The position numbers were made by a program, and so were the translations under genes. Under the pieces are notes generated by a model. That model searched no databases. It saw nothing but the letters and a program-made list of their open reading frames with translations, and was not told the DNA's origin. A stretch of DNA of 64,000 bases, from NCBI GenBank assembly GCA_963693305.1, contig OY855906.1, positions 17,441,661 to 17,505,660 on the forward strand. Direction: 5' to 3'. The DNA is from Meandrina meandrites. Taxonomy: Eukaryota; Cnidaria; Anthozoa; Scleractinia; Meandrinidae. Positions 45,648 to 57,212 of the stretch are shown in pieces; the stretch's first letter is position 1; each line of letters begins with the position of its first letter.

Positions 45648-48600
45648 GAGACAGACAGACAGACATGCATACATACAAAAAAACAAACCGAAAGGAAACA
45701 AAAATAATCATCAAGAGACCACTCTGGAGTTGTCAAGTGTTCGTGTTACTTAGCAACAGCTCTCACAAAAATCGCTGGTTTACGCCATTTAAATTGCGAC
45801 CGTACGGGAGAAAGCTTACCAATTGCATGCACGAATAGCATGATTCTTTCCTGCACTAATAATATGGTCACGAAGCTGAAGGCAGGAAAAAAAAAATGTA
45901 AACAGCAAGGAGAAGAGGGATGTGTACATCCCAAAAGTAATCAAATACTGCGCAAAAAGTGATCGCAAAAAAGAGAGAATTAACGGTGCTTCAAAAAGTG
46001 CAGAATAGTTCTAAAAACAGCATAATACTAACTGCATCACTGATGAAGAGTTACTGTTAGCAGTTTCACTAGCTACCATTGAGCTGAAAAATAAAAAAAA
46101 AACATCATTTGGGAGATTTGGTGCAATATTCAGCGGCTTACTTTGGTAAAATAATAATAATAACCGATTTCATAAACAAGAGATTTTAGCGAGAGTCGTT
46201 GCCATTCCCTTAAGCTCTCCTAACGTTTTCTATAGAATCAGTTTTCTCCTTTGGGATGCCTTCATTGTACAGATACCTGGTTGTCAATACACGGGAGCAA
46301 ATAAACAATATTCCCTCAAAAAGTCATTACTATTATTATTGATAGCTCACGTAGATCCTGGGGGAGGGGAGGGAGCATGCAGGTTCTTTCTCAGTTAATT
46401 ACGAACAAACATCTCTAGTAAGGGAAATAGTTACTGGGCTATTGGTGTCCATATTTGAGGTGTTTTTATTACAAAGAAGGCAAAACAACTGAAATGACCT
46501 GATCTCGCAAGACTGCTAGCAACAGTTTCCTGCACTTTTCATCTCTAATACTATGATCGGTCAGTACTATACAGATCTTTATCATTCGATGCTTCAATAA
46601 TGGTATCAAATAAATGCCCAATTTTTGGACATTATTGATTACCATAGCAACAGTATAGCCTGTCTAAAGCCACCTTAATTTTAACTTTAAGAGTCAATAC
46701 TCGGTGGCCCCTATTTTTTCATTATTGAATAATGGCCAACTTAAATTTTCAAAACTGTAATGTGACTCTGAAACCGCTCCCACGAAAAGTGGTACCTTAA
46801 CATGCTGATAAAAAATGGGGGCACCGAGTTCGCTTTTTAGTTATAAGCACTTAATGTAAAATTAAGGGTGTTTTAAACAGGTTATACTGTTGGTATGGTA
46901 ATCAGTTATGTCAGGAAAATAACCACAACTTGTTTACCTATTATTGGGCATTCGTTTGATACCATTATTGTAACAGCAAGTGAAAAAGAGTGATAGTACT
47001 GACCCATCAAAGTGGGAGGCGCGGTGTCCTAATGGTTAGTGCGCTGGACTCCGGATCGAACGGTTCCCTGGCCCTGGCCGGGGAACTGCGTTGTGTTCTT
47101 TGGCAAGAAACTTTGCTCTCATAGTGCCTCTCTCCACCCAGGTGTATAAATGAGTACCGGCGAATTTACTGCTGGGGGTAACCCTGCGATGGACTAGCAT
47201 CCCATCCAGGGGGGAGTAGAAATACTCCTAGTCGCTTCATGCTACGGAAACCAGGATAAACTCCGGCCTGGTGGGCCACTAGGCTCATATGCAGACTTTA
47301 CCGTTACTGACCCAACAACAACAACAACAACAACAACAACTTTATTTACCCTAATAAATTACAAGAAAGAAAATATATATAGTATAAATAAATAAGTAAT
47401 TAGGGGTCTGGCTGCCTGAAATAACTGTAAAGTTAAAAAGGGCAGGCAGCCAGTGTTACAAATATGTAATACAAATTTAGGTCGGTAAAGCACACAACAA
47501 CACAGAACATTACAGAACATTACAGTGAGCAAAATGAAAAAAAAGACAAAAATATATTAGAATATCGAGAAAAAAAAAGAGCAAAACAGCCTTAGAATTG
47601 ATCAATACAGGCGCTAGCTAGTATCTTTTGAGATACTCAACTTGCATTTTTTTCTTAAACATTGATACGGATGATAACTTTATATGATCATCAATGGAGT
47701 TCCAAATAGAGGGGCCTTGAAACCTAATGTTAAACTTGCCATAATTAGTTCTTACGAAAGGAAGATAATAAGACTGTTTTGCTGCAAGCGTAGTATTATA
47801 ATTATGAATATTAGTTACTCTAGTAAAAAAAGAATGAAAGGCAATAGGAAGGAGCTCGTTATGAAATTTGTACATGAATATAGCAATATAAAATGTGACA
47901 AGATCAAAGAATTTGATAACTTGAAGTATAAGAGCTGTAAAAATGCTGCGAACTGTTGTCAGTCACTTTAAAAGTGTCTTGAAAGAAAAAACGTCTACTG
48001 ACATCTTACCTCTTGTTTTAAAGTAGTTTCCCCTAGAGGGTGGTCTGTGAAATAATCAACCACATCGCCTATTGTCGTGAACCGTCTTGCACCGACGTAA
48101 TAGCCGTGGTCACGTGTTAAGACTGCGTGATGACAAACGTATTTTCCAACACTGCAAACGATAAAGACACGAGAATCTTGTGAGATGAAGAACTGGATAG
48201 AAACACGGATTTTTTTATTTCTTTATTTTAAAAATGCAACGTTAACGTGCAAGGCAATATTATTATGAACTATTAATTACAAAAATATTACAGGAAATGA
48301 AGTTTCTTACGATATCGAGAGAAACAACTCTGACGTCATGTCATGGGAAAAAACAAAGGCACCAGGTTCTGCTCGAGATAACAGTTCTTCGGCTTCAGAA
48401 CGGCTGAGCTTGAATGGACTCCAGCTGGAAGATGAATAAAACAAATAGAGTGGCATGAACATGAGCACTTTTCATTTGTACCGAAACCAGTTGTTCCAGT
48501 GAAAATAAAATGAAACAGTTCTGCCCACTGGAATACCTTAAAGAGATCTTTCTCTTTTCTCTTTTTTGCCGAAATGTTCGAAATATCATTGTACGATTTC

Positions 48601-51600
48601 GCACTAAATTACAATGCTCCCCGATGAAATACGCGAGTGTTTCGCTGGGAAATGAAATGGAACGATCCTTTCCACTGGAAAGTTTTCAAATGGTACACTA
48701 TCGTCCCGCATTATTGTGTTTGTTTCATGCATTTGCCGGAAAATATTCTCACCGGTTTTTCCACACAAGAGGAAAGTGCTCCAATTGGAAATAAACTATC
48801 AAATCATCATGTTAATTAGTCAATTGTTCTAGCTAGATTCTGCAGAATGATGAAGCGACTAGAAGTTTTATTCAAGTGAAACTATGCCTTATTTTCGAAC
48901 AGTCCATTTATACAATATGAATACGACTTTCTTTTTGCTATATCGACCAATTCGTTAATGCCACCAACGACTACCATTTCAAGTCCCAAAGGCTTATTTT
49001 AATGTAAGTTTACAAGTTTACCCCGATAATACGGGCACTTGAGACCGGATAAGATTGAACACCAAAAGCATACAGAAATGAAGTGAGCACTTTGGTGGTT
49101 TACAATAATAGTTGGCCGCCATCTACCTACAATCGAATCGTCTACTAACGAAAAAAAAATTCAATTCATTTTCATCTTTACGAGTGTCTATTTTAGTTAA
49201 ATAGTATATCTTGGTACATTAGAAGATAATTGTTTTGCAGGGTTGAAATCGAAATATTATGCGTACCTCCGATGATTTTTTGTACTAATCTGGCTTCAAA
49301 AATTCAGCCCTTGTTACAATCTTCGGCGTTGGCTAAGCGATTAAATGACTCGAGTTTTGAAGTCATTTTGTCGAACTTTTGCCGTTTATTTTCACTCAGA
49401 TCCAATCCAAATTCGTTTTGTCTTTTATGTAATCGCTAGAAAGGATCTTAACTGCTTTAAGAAAGATTTAACGACATATTTGTTCAGCCGAAAAGATTAC
49501 TAAGAGAGCTGGTACCTGCCCCGAAAATCTCTTGCACCTGCAATACCACCAGGCCTATTTGTGAAGTCATAAGTCTCCGGTATCGTTGCGGCTGTTATGA
49601 TCTACGACTGACACACATACATCCTGCTGTTAATATTATGTCTTCCATTTCACAAATACGGTTTAGTTGAAGCCATGTGCTTTTAAGTTGATTGATTGAT
49701 CGATAATGTTTGACAGAGACTATGAACGAAGTCCAATTTAAGTTTAGCCTCGATCGTTGATATTAACTCCCATCCCAATGAGCAAAACTAAGTATATATA
49801 ATTTTTCATGTACAACTTTAAATTAAAATAAATTGAAAATGACTTCTTTGGTCTTTTTTTCCTACTTATTGTTGCAGAACCTATTTATTTAGAAAAACTG
49901 CTCGTTTGTATAAAACACTTGAATTTAAGGTTTATCTAAATTTGTTGCTTGTCTTCGGTGCGTTCACCGAAGGATTTAGTGAATATATAGTTTGTTGTAG
50001 AAATACTCTACATAATCTGCGAGATTTCCATTTTATCATTTATTCATGCACCTCAATCGTTGTTAAACGAGGAACGCCTTTCGAAGTCCCTGTTCAGTTC
50101 TGGAAACGTAATTAAAAGCGCGCTTTCTTTCATATTTCAGTAATTTTACGAACTTAATTTTGTATTTATTGTTTCCTACACCATTTTTCCTTTATGAAAG
50201 ATTGTCAAAAATTGTTTTTGAATATTGCTGTCTAAAGCATGTGTAAACATTCTTATTAAATTCCCAAGTTTTCTTTCGGAAACACACTTTTTTATGTCTT
50301 TAATTTTCAAAACTAAAAACAAGTGAAAAAAAATACTTTCTCTCGAAATATTGCTCATGAATAAAACCATGAGAAAATAAATTGTTTTTCAGGAAACATT
50401 TTCTGAAGCGATATTCTCCATTAAATGAGAGCATCGAGAAATGAAATGTAGGATAAAATAATATATTTCGCGAACTAATAAAGAACTGAAATCATTAATA
50501 AAGGAAATTGTTTTGATATTCCACCAAATTCTTAGAACTAGAAGAATTTGAAGCTACATCGCAAGGGATTGATTTCTAATACTGTCACATGTAAAACCAC
50601 AATGGTGGTTTAATTACCCTTTTAAAATTATGGCCGATGAAAATCCAAAGATTGTCAACACAATATGGAAGTTTTTACCCACCATCGACCAGAGAATAAG
50701 CTTTTGTAGTCACATGTACCGCACAAGGATACGCTTCGCTTCGCAAGGATACCCGATAGTTTCGTGAAAGAAATTCACCTTAAAATAATATTAGCAATTT
50801 CGCCTTGACACAAATTTCTTTCTTTTACTACCCTGGCGGGGAAATGTCAACATGAACGACGCTTACCCTCGCCGCTGCCGCTGAAATATGAATTTCGTAA
50901 CTTATTGTTTTTTCACCTGCTGTAGTCTGTGAGCGATTCATAACAAAAAGCTACTTTTTTTATAAAATAATCATGTCTTGTTTTGGGGTTGAGTTTTTTT
51001 TGCCACTAACTCCTTAAAATCGCTGTTATGCAAGGAGGCAAAAGTATTAAAAGGTTCGTCTGTTAATAACAAATTCACCGTTCGTACAAGTGTATAAGGC
51101 TATTCGTTAGAACACGTGCTGCCACTCAACGAAATATATGTGCATACAAATGGCTTTGTGAATAAGAAAGGCGTCCGATCCGAACGAAAGTTTGCCCAAA
51201 GCGTTTTAGGGCTCGAAAATTATCAATGTACAGGAACCGGGTTGAAAAATTGACGTGTCATTAAAACAGACTAGAAGGTGCTACGTTGATGATTAGCTGT
51301 TAAAGGGAGAAGGGAAACGGGATTTGAATGAAGGGAAATGGCTTATTCCTTAACAATTGCAGGTGATCACGACAATCGGCCTAATGCTAGCTACCTTCAC
51401 GTCGTTTTGTCTTGCACTGGTAGTTTGTACTAGATTTGGCAGCTAAATTTTTAACAGATGTCGAGCTTTGAATCAATCACCCGAGTTATCATAAATGTGT
51501 TGTCTGACTTTTACTCTCCAAGCAATATTTGCTGTGAATAAGTTTTTTTCTTGCTTTAATTGGATGAAAAGTCACACTGCAGTCAAATGTTGTTATAAAT

Positions 51601-52105
51601 AAAAGTTTAACCTATCACTTTCCCTAGCAACTGTTGGAGTGCCCTGACGACATAGGGTTTTTCAACCTTATTTTAGAGTTAGCAACTCTCTCATTAACTG
51701 AGATTTTATGATGCGATTCCCATTCGTTGGTGACAGAGATATAGATCTTGGCAAGATGATACAATACTGCAGAAAAACACCGGGTAAGAGTTTTCAAGAA
51801 CATGAAGAAAGCGCTGAGTTTATTAATCAGTGCCATATTGTCATATAAAATTGTTTTTTTAGGCAAAAAGCTTTTTACAGAACGAACAATTTAATATTAT
51901 CGTAGTTGCCGTAAATCGCTCTCGATTTTAAATAAAGAAGATAAAAGCTTTTTTTTATATGTACTTACATTGCGGCTTCCGCGAGGGTTTTTATCGTAGA
52001 TCCAGAGCAGTTTGTAGTCGAAGTATTCGAGGCAGAACTTCTGCTATCAGGCTTCCAGTTCGAGCTGGATACATCCACAACCGATTTTGAACAGCCAGTA
52101 CCCAT
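43925..52105 (-). CDS. N-myristoylated SH2-domain protein lacking the phosphotyrosine-binding arginine, 5 exons
   Basis: Minus-strand exons: 52105-51969, 48424-48311, 48151-48010, 45419-45056, 44094-43925. All have GT-AG ends and compatible phases, giving 927 nt and 308 residues. The ATG follows an in-frame TGA 27 nt upstream. The protein begins MGTGCSKS: Gly2 and Ser6 fit N-myristoylation and Cys5 fits palmitoylation, as in Src-family kinases. Residues 47-131 form one SH2 domain: W47, the helix SRSEAEELL, GAFVF, and then GYYVGARRFTTIGDVVDYF. The position of the near-invariant beta-B5 arginine (FLVR in most SH2 domains) is Ser72. The remaining 175 residues are polar and unstructured-looking, ending with a possible tyrosine site (KESLYATTRR). 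No kinase, SH3 or PH region is present. I know no named orthologue. It is best described as a membrane-anchored adaptor-like protein, and its function is unknown. Confidence 0.75.
45056..45419 (-). CDS. SH2 gene exon 4 (linker)
   Basis: The acceptor is CTTCACTACAG and the donor GGAG|GTAAAT. 121 codons stay open without an ATG start, which is why a start-based ORF search misses it. The peptide is rich in Ser, Thr, Gln and Asp (for example VQTSVCVKINQSQSPK), with no fold I recognise. Confidence 0.68.
45549..45672. repeat. microsatellite (CAAA)n and (GACA)n
   Basis: A tetranucleotide array of AAAC and AGAC units with interruptions, in the intron 130 bp from the acceptor of SH2-gene exon 4. The open frames here are artefacts of the repeat. 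Confidence 0.9.
46519..47010. mobile_element. diverged copy of the TTAA foldback element
   Basis: It matches both arms of the 29960-30643 element in order (ATTGAATAATG, AAAAAATGGGGGCACCGAG, TAAAATTAAGGGTGTTTTAAACAGG, ACTGACCCATCAAAG) but with many substitutions and deletions, and its 3' part is cut by the SINE at 47014. Confidence 0.7.
47014..47304 (+). mobile_element. tRNA-derived SINE, plus copy
   Basis: Full-length head-to-tail copy: GGGAGGCGCGGTGTCCTAATGG to CAGACTTTACC. It lies in the SH2-gene intron 3 and is wedged between the diverged foldback element and a LINE end. Confidence 0.88.
47309..47960 (-). mobile_element. 5'-truncated LINE with (GTT)n tail
   Basis: On the minus strand, 47875-47618 encodes the C-terminus of a non-LTR retrotransposon reverse transcriptase: SYYLPFVRTNYGKFNIRFQG, then WNSIDD and a basic helix. 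It is followed by a 3' UTR that ends AAATAAAGTT and a GTT/TTG array (47313-47340). Such microsatellite tails are typical of CR1/L2-like and RTE-like elements. Confidence 0.75.
48010..48151 (-). CDS. SH2 gene exon 3 (SH2 C-terminal half)
   Basis: The acceptor is CGTTTGCAG and the donor GAG|GTAAGA. It encodes VGKYVCHHAVLTRDHGYYVG and RRFTTIGDVVDYFTDHPLG, the strand-D, strand-F and second-helix part of an SH2 fold. Confidence 0.82.
48311..48424 (-). CDS. SH2 gene exon 2 (SH2 N-terminal half)
   Basis: The acceptor is CATCTTCCAG and the donor TC|GTAAGA. It encodes WSPFKLSRSEAEELLSRA and GAFVFSHDM; the residue after GAFVF, where nearly all SH2 domains have Arg, is Ser. Confidence 0.8.
48425..51968. 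other. SH2 gene intron 1
   Basis: 3.5 kb, mostly unique AT-rich DNA. A possible LINE reverse-transcriptase tail lies at 49230-49503. No extra phase-compatible exon was found, and exon 1 joins exon 2 in frame without one. Confidence 0.5.
49230..49503 (+). pseudogene. possible LINE C-terminal remnant
   Basis: A frame ending RKDLNCFKKDLTTYLFSRKDY and a stop resembles the last residues of non-LTR reverse transcriptases, preceded by a shifted frame with LQSSALAKRLN. It is weak evidence, since only the terminal helix looks familiar. Confidence 0.3.
51969..52105 (-). CDS. SH2 gene exon 1 (acylation signal)
   Basis: Encodes MGTGCSKS and a Ser/Thr/Asn-rich stretch up to IKTLAEAA. The donor AT|GTAAGT is consensus. 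It is the first ATG after an in-frame stop. A longer frame in another register overlaps it and is a shadow. Confidence 0.72.
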
Positions 52106-53090
52106 CTGCTTACTATATTCCTTGGTAAATCCTCATAATCGCAAGACGTCGATGAAAGAAAACAACAGCTTTTCACGTAGACGCATCGTCACATCGTATC
52201 CGCGCTAAAATCCTCCATTTCAGAATCGAAATGCTGTTAAAATTTCAGCGATTTCCAAAGTGTTCGTAACTCACACGCAAATTCAAAATTAAAACCACCT
52301 ATCGTTAAGTCAAATCGACTCTTGCTTGTTCGAAATCGATTTCAGCGAATGTCTGACTTTGTATATATTAGTCCATCGAAGGAAAATTTCGCTTTGATAT
52401 TTGCATTAAATGTGTGCTGGACGATTCAGTTTGAGCGACAAGAATTGCGCTTTCCTGCAGCACAAAACACAATAAAATGTCAAGAAAACCTCCTCAACGG
52501 AAACGAGTAAACGCGTAAAGATTTGAGTAGATTGGATATCTTCTTATGCGTACTATTATGGTCATCGTTATTAGCATTTAAAAGAGTTGCCATAGTAACC
52601 AAATTCAATTAAAAGATTCAACATCCTCGGGCCTAATTTTAAACGTTTTTGTAGAAGCGACATTTCATAAAATTACCTCGAGAAAAATGGTATTTTAAAT
52701 CAGAGCTGGCCTTTGTTCAAATTACTGACGAGCTATTTTTTATAAATAGGAGACCAGATGAAGATTTTGGAGTAAACACTATATGATCGAGAAACAAATA
52801 CATCACATGTCAAATATGTTAAAATATAATTTCGCAAATTAAATTGCGAATAAAAAGCAAAGCCTTTCAAGCATCTTTCAGCGCGTCGAATTCGAAAAGG
52901 TTTTGCAAGGACCTAACTTTTCATCGTGCTAGCCTCGAGTCGACAATGTGTCGGTCCATGAATTATCGTTTAGAAGCAGTAGCTAGTAAATAGACTCCGG
53001 GAGACTGTGGTATGTAAGACTTGTGTCGCATTTAAATAAGACAATTAATTCTTAATTTTATTTACGAAGCGGTACATAGTCATGACAATA
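52106..53090. other. intergenic, upstream of the SH2 gene
   Basis: Presumed promoter region of the minus-strand SH2 gene. No TATA-like or initiator motif stands out. No repeats were recognised. Confidence 0.35.
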
Positions 53091-53099
53091 GTCATGACA

Positions 53100-53460
53100 A
53101 TAGTGAGCAAAAAAAAAAAGAAAAAAAGAAAAAAGAAAGACGTTTCGGCGTTACCGCCTTCTCGACACGCTTAGAACGGCAAGACTCTGGAACAATGTCC
53201 CAGTGGACTTAGACCTAGTCATTCCATGGACATTTTTAAAAGAAAAGTGAAAATGGCATCTTAACGTTCTTTTAAATTTTCTTAACAAAATTGGCCTGAA
53301 AACAACATTTTATTCAAAATATATATATATATTTTTTCAATTTTAGAATTTTATCTATTTTCACTTTTTTTTCTATTTTGATCTTTTAATATTTTTATTA
53401 TAAAGCACTGTGGGCAATTAAGGTGGATTTGGCGCTATACAAACATTAATATTTTAAACT
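53100..53460 (+). pseudogene. LINE 3' end remnant, frameshifted
   Basis: RTARLWNNVPVDLDLV followed, after a frameshift, by SMDIFKRKVKMAS and a stop is the typical last segment of a non-LTR reverse transcriptase. The 3' UTR ends TTGGCGCTATACAAACATTAATATT. Upstream lies an A-rich stretch with GACGTTTCGGCGTTACCGCC, a motif seen at mobile-element junctions. Confidence 0.6.
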
Positions 53461-53489
53461 ATATAAACTAATTACGATGCCACATTATA

Positions 53490-53715
53490 TTGACGGCTAG
53501 TTGGGAGAAAATATATTCGCGACGGAGCCCAATACGAAATATATTTTCTCCCAACGCCGCCAATATATACACCTTATACGATGGTTCAACATATAATACG
53601 CGCGGATATTTTGCGAGTTGCGTAGTATTTTTCCGAGCCCCGAGAGGGCGAGGGAAAATACGAGCAATGAGCAAAATGTCCGCTCGTATTATTTGTTAAA
53701 CCATCGAATAAGGGA
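53490..53715. repeat. two adjacent hairpins
   Basis: TTGGGAGAAAATATATT pairs with AATATATTTTCTCCCAA (53500-53555). Then CGATGGTTCAACA.ATAATACG pairs with CGTATTATTTGTTAAACCATCG (53579-53708). Probably a compound foldback element. Confidence 0.55.
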
Positions 53716-53973
53716 TTTATTATTCCACTAATAAAATAATGTTTGGTTTGGCCATTTTGGCGCAATAGTGGAATAATAAAATGTGGTATTGCCGTCTCAA
53801 AATTGCAATTAGTTTTGTATCGCGATTCTTACTACTCGCGAAATGTTCTCACAGAAACGAAAAGAAATTAATACAATGTATCCAAGTGGAGTTTTCCAAA
53901 GCGCTGAGCAACGACAAAACAGAAAAGCTTGACCAAAATTAACTTGTTATGAAAAACAAGATTATGCATCAGT

Positions 53974-54618
53974 AAATTCCAGCAGTGCCCATCCCCCTCG
54001 GGTAACCTTCGGGGCATTTGCTAATGTTGCCCGTCCCGAGGGTGGGGCATTTGCATACCTCGGGTCGACCCTCGGGCACTTGACACATGGTTTCGAAACC
54101 GTGGAGTGAGTCGCGTATTCGTGATGGAGGCTATGGCGTTTATAGGCCAAGACGTGGACTACGTTGTAGATTAGCTAGTCCATCAAGGACTAGAGAGGTT
54201 CGTGGATGTTTTAAAGGTGTATTTTCTCAATTTTAGATATTTCTTCATTGCCAAGAAGCAACAACATGTGTTATATTTTGATTGAAAACAATCGACACGG
54301 TGAATGCTTAGATTTGCGAATTTAAATGAGGTGATCCTCAAGACGGAACTTGTGAGCTTAAAATGTAATGAATCTTTTTAAAATGTCATGATTCTCTGCA
54401 GAAATTTTTGCCTGCGAATACTGGCATCTTTCGTCGCTCCCACCTGAAGACTCACCCTCGCATTTATAAACTACGGTGTCGGAAGACGACAATGCCGGGG
54501 GCGGGGCATTTGGCCGGTTCCTTCATCCCCACCCCGGGGAATTTGCCATTTTTTTTTAAAGACATGCTAATGCCCGGGGGGGGGGGGGGGGGGGAGGGAA
54601 TGGGCACTGCTGGAATTG
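53974..54618. mobile_element. MITE with AATTCCAGCAGTGCCCAT ends
   Basis: The left end AATTCCAGCAGTGCCCATCC and the right end ATGGGCACTGCTGGAATT are exact inverted repeats. G/C runs (CCCTCGGG, then a long G run at about 54573-54596) lie inside both ends. There is no coding frame. Confidence 0.7.
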
Positions 54619-55240
54619 ACTGATGTATTACGCGAGGAAGCGCGCGCTGTGAATTACTGACCGATCAATTACCTGCTTCTCTTCGTCTTCGGCAAGTGTA
54701 CAGTAAAAGTTAGTTGCACTGTGCCAATGGTAAGCAAAAAAAGGATTACCGCCTATTTATTGCAGAAAACTTTTGAATTTGGATGCCTACGTGAGCGGAA
54801 ACCAATTCAGTGCGACGATATCAATGTCATTTTAGAACCAATCACAATCTCTCTCGTAAGGTCCGTAGGCAAAACCATCAGAGGATCGCGATAATATTTT
54901 GAGTATTTTAGATTTAAAATTTGAACTTCGGCACTAGGCACTTCTCAATACTTATTAATTTCTGTTGTGGTCGGAAGCGCTTGCTTCCAATAGTTGCCCT
55001 GTTTTCGTCTTGCCACAGAAAAACTTAGGAAAAGAAAGACACTACTTGAAGACTAAAAAAAGAAAATTTGCTGCGCAAAATATCGCAATGAAAATCACGT
55101 TTACAGCATTTGTTTGCTGTGAGATATTTCTTGCCTTTTCGCAACAAGGGAGCGAAACATTTTCGGGTTTAATTTCCGTTCGCTTGCTCATCCAAGAAAC
55201 ATTCTGAACATCATCTGATCATTTGCCATGATCTTGCGAT
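54619..55240. other. intergenic, no supported gene
   Basis: A 40-codon frame at 55088-55207 starts like a signal peptide (MKITFTAFVCCEIFLAFS) but has no mature domain and no splice donor that I can support. Confidence 0.35.
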
Positions 55241-55244
55241 GTTT

Positions 55245-55395
55245 TGGATTTGATGACATCACTTTCAAGATGGCGACCTGGAGGAAATTCACTATCTCGT
55301 CCCCAGGGTCTTCTCCGCTTTTCAAAATGGCGACGAGCCGCCATTTTGAAAATCGTCGCGGAGAAGGCCCTGGGGACGAGGTTGGGAAATTCAAT
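55245..55395. repeat. foldback repeat with CAAGATGGCGAC motifs
   Basis: GTCCCCAGGGTCTTCTCCGC with TTTTCAAAATGGCG pairs with CGCCATTTTGAAAA and GCGGAGAAGGCCCTGGGGAC. The arms are about 45 bp around ACGAGC. Confidence 0.7.
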
Positions 55396-55963
55396 ACAAA
55401 GGCCTAAGGCCTTCCATTTACATAGAATTTTCAGTTTAGATTTCAATTTCAAAGTTCCTCTCAGTGGATGAGTTTTTTTAGATTCCTTTTGAATATCCAA
55501 TTTTTGACCGTACGTTCTCTTCCTAGCTACCTTTTTCGTAAAATTATTTAGAGGCTCTCACAATTTATTTATGAAAATGCGCATTAAATTTTCCTCTATA
55601 ATACGGGCATCTTGTTTTTACAAGCCGAGCCAAGCCATGTACTTGGGAGAGGTTTAACGAACCCTGGGAAGATGAGGAAATGAAAGCGCGCGGGGGACAC
55701 TAATTTTCGTGTTTTTTCGTTTTTCCCCACTCCACTGAACGAGCTCCTGCGGTGTAGAGAGGCTCTGTCTAAGAACACAACACGATGACCCCAGCAACTG
55801 CGTCTTATTATTTTATCATTTATCATCAAAATTTCCTTTCTTGCTAGCGGGGCATTTTTAGTCCATTCCTCTAAGGCTACTTCAACAACACGAAGGTACG
55901 CTACCTAACTATGTTTTAGTTACCTTGCCAAGTCTGAAAGCGTTCAGAAATATCTCGAAAAAG

Positions 55964-55969
55964 TTTATT
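55964..55969 (-). promoter_or_regulatory. candidate polyadenylation signal for the sulfotransferase
   Basis: AATAAA on the minus strand, about 90 bp past the sulfotransferase stop codon, in T/A-rich context. Confidence 0.45.
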
Positions 55970-56059
55970 TTTTTTAACTAATTTCATCTGGCTCGTACTA
56001 GAATCATCATGCCAATGGCTATTTAACGGCTTTGTTCGGCCTCGGAGGAAAAGACGATC

Positions 56060-57212
56060 CTATGAAACAGCCTGTGGAATAGGAACTCTTCCAACCATTT
56101 GAACCGGCTTAGCTGCCCTCATTGAACCAATTCGTTTAGCAATGACATTTTCGCTGATCCGCCTTGCTTTTCCAGAAGCTCTAAGCTGTTTTTGATATTC
56201 GGAGTAGGGATGCAGCTTCCGGCGGAAATAATTAATGTAGTCAATTTCATTTGTGAGTAGCTTCTCGCACAAGTATCTGTTGTAACGGGAAACGCGTTCA
56301 TTTAGCTTGAAAGCACGTATCTGACCGGTAAGCCGAAACGCGGTTTCGGTAACCTCCTCTGGAGAAACGCAGTCGTTGTAAATCTCTGAATTTTTTCGCT
56401 TCAAGTCCGCGAGGTCTTTGTAGAATCCTTCGCCATGCTGTTTGATTTTCTCCCAGAATGTCTTGTTAAAGTGCTCGTAAAGTAGCACGTCGGCTTGGTT
56501 CCAGTTTCTTATCATATCTTTGAGCCGTGAAGATAACTGTCTGTTCGATGTAGTTTTTCGTTGATTTTGTTTGATGTAAATTACGTCGTCCAAATCCCAG
56601 CAGAATTCCCGTTTGAGAAGGACGAGGCTCTCGTCAAAATATTCCATTATAAGAACTAACGAAAATTCGTTTTCGACCTTTTTCATGGCGTTGCGAATCT
56701 CACTTTCGTTGTCCTGCACAGACGGTGACAAACCTAGATCAAAGAACATACCGTTTCTCACCAAGTGTAATGATTCAGGGAACGGCTTCCCGGTTCTTGT
56801 TAAGTTTCGAAGATATCCGCGTGGCTTTCTCAGAAAAGACTGCATAGGATTGGAGTAATTAGCCAATCTAAAAAACCGATACAGTTCCATGTAGTTAAAC
56901 GTTGACTCGAATTGATAAACTGGGTCGCGAAGAATTGTGATGTATTTAGTGTCGCTGTGCATAACAACATCCATTGCGGGTCTGCTGTAACGAGCATGGT
57001 TACACAACACATGAGCTGGCTCCCCGTTCAGCCTCCACAGATCCACAGCATTCCAGTGGAAATAGCCAGGCCAGCCAAACCGATACAGATGCTGAGCCGG
57101 AAGTGCTATTTTGAGCTCTCTGAGGTCTGCATAACGGTTCAGGATATTCGTAAGAGTACTACTTCCGGTTTTATGGGTTTTGAGAAAGGCGACCTCCTGG
57201 TGAGGCTTGCAG
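56060..57212 (-). CDS. Gal3ST-like exon 3 (catalytic domain)
   Basis: The acceptor is GTTCTCAACAG. The frame continues upstream of the GTG at 57046 and contains the 5' PAPS loop, so the exon must start at 57212. It ends with TGA after RVPIPQAVS. Confidence 0.9.

Noticed and set aside
45498..45736. VCLSVCLS-type peptide repeats
   Set aside because: Produced by a GACA/CAAA microsatellite.
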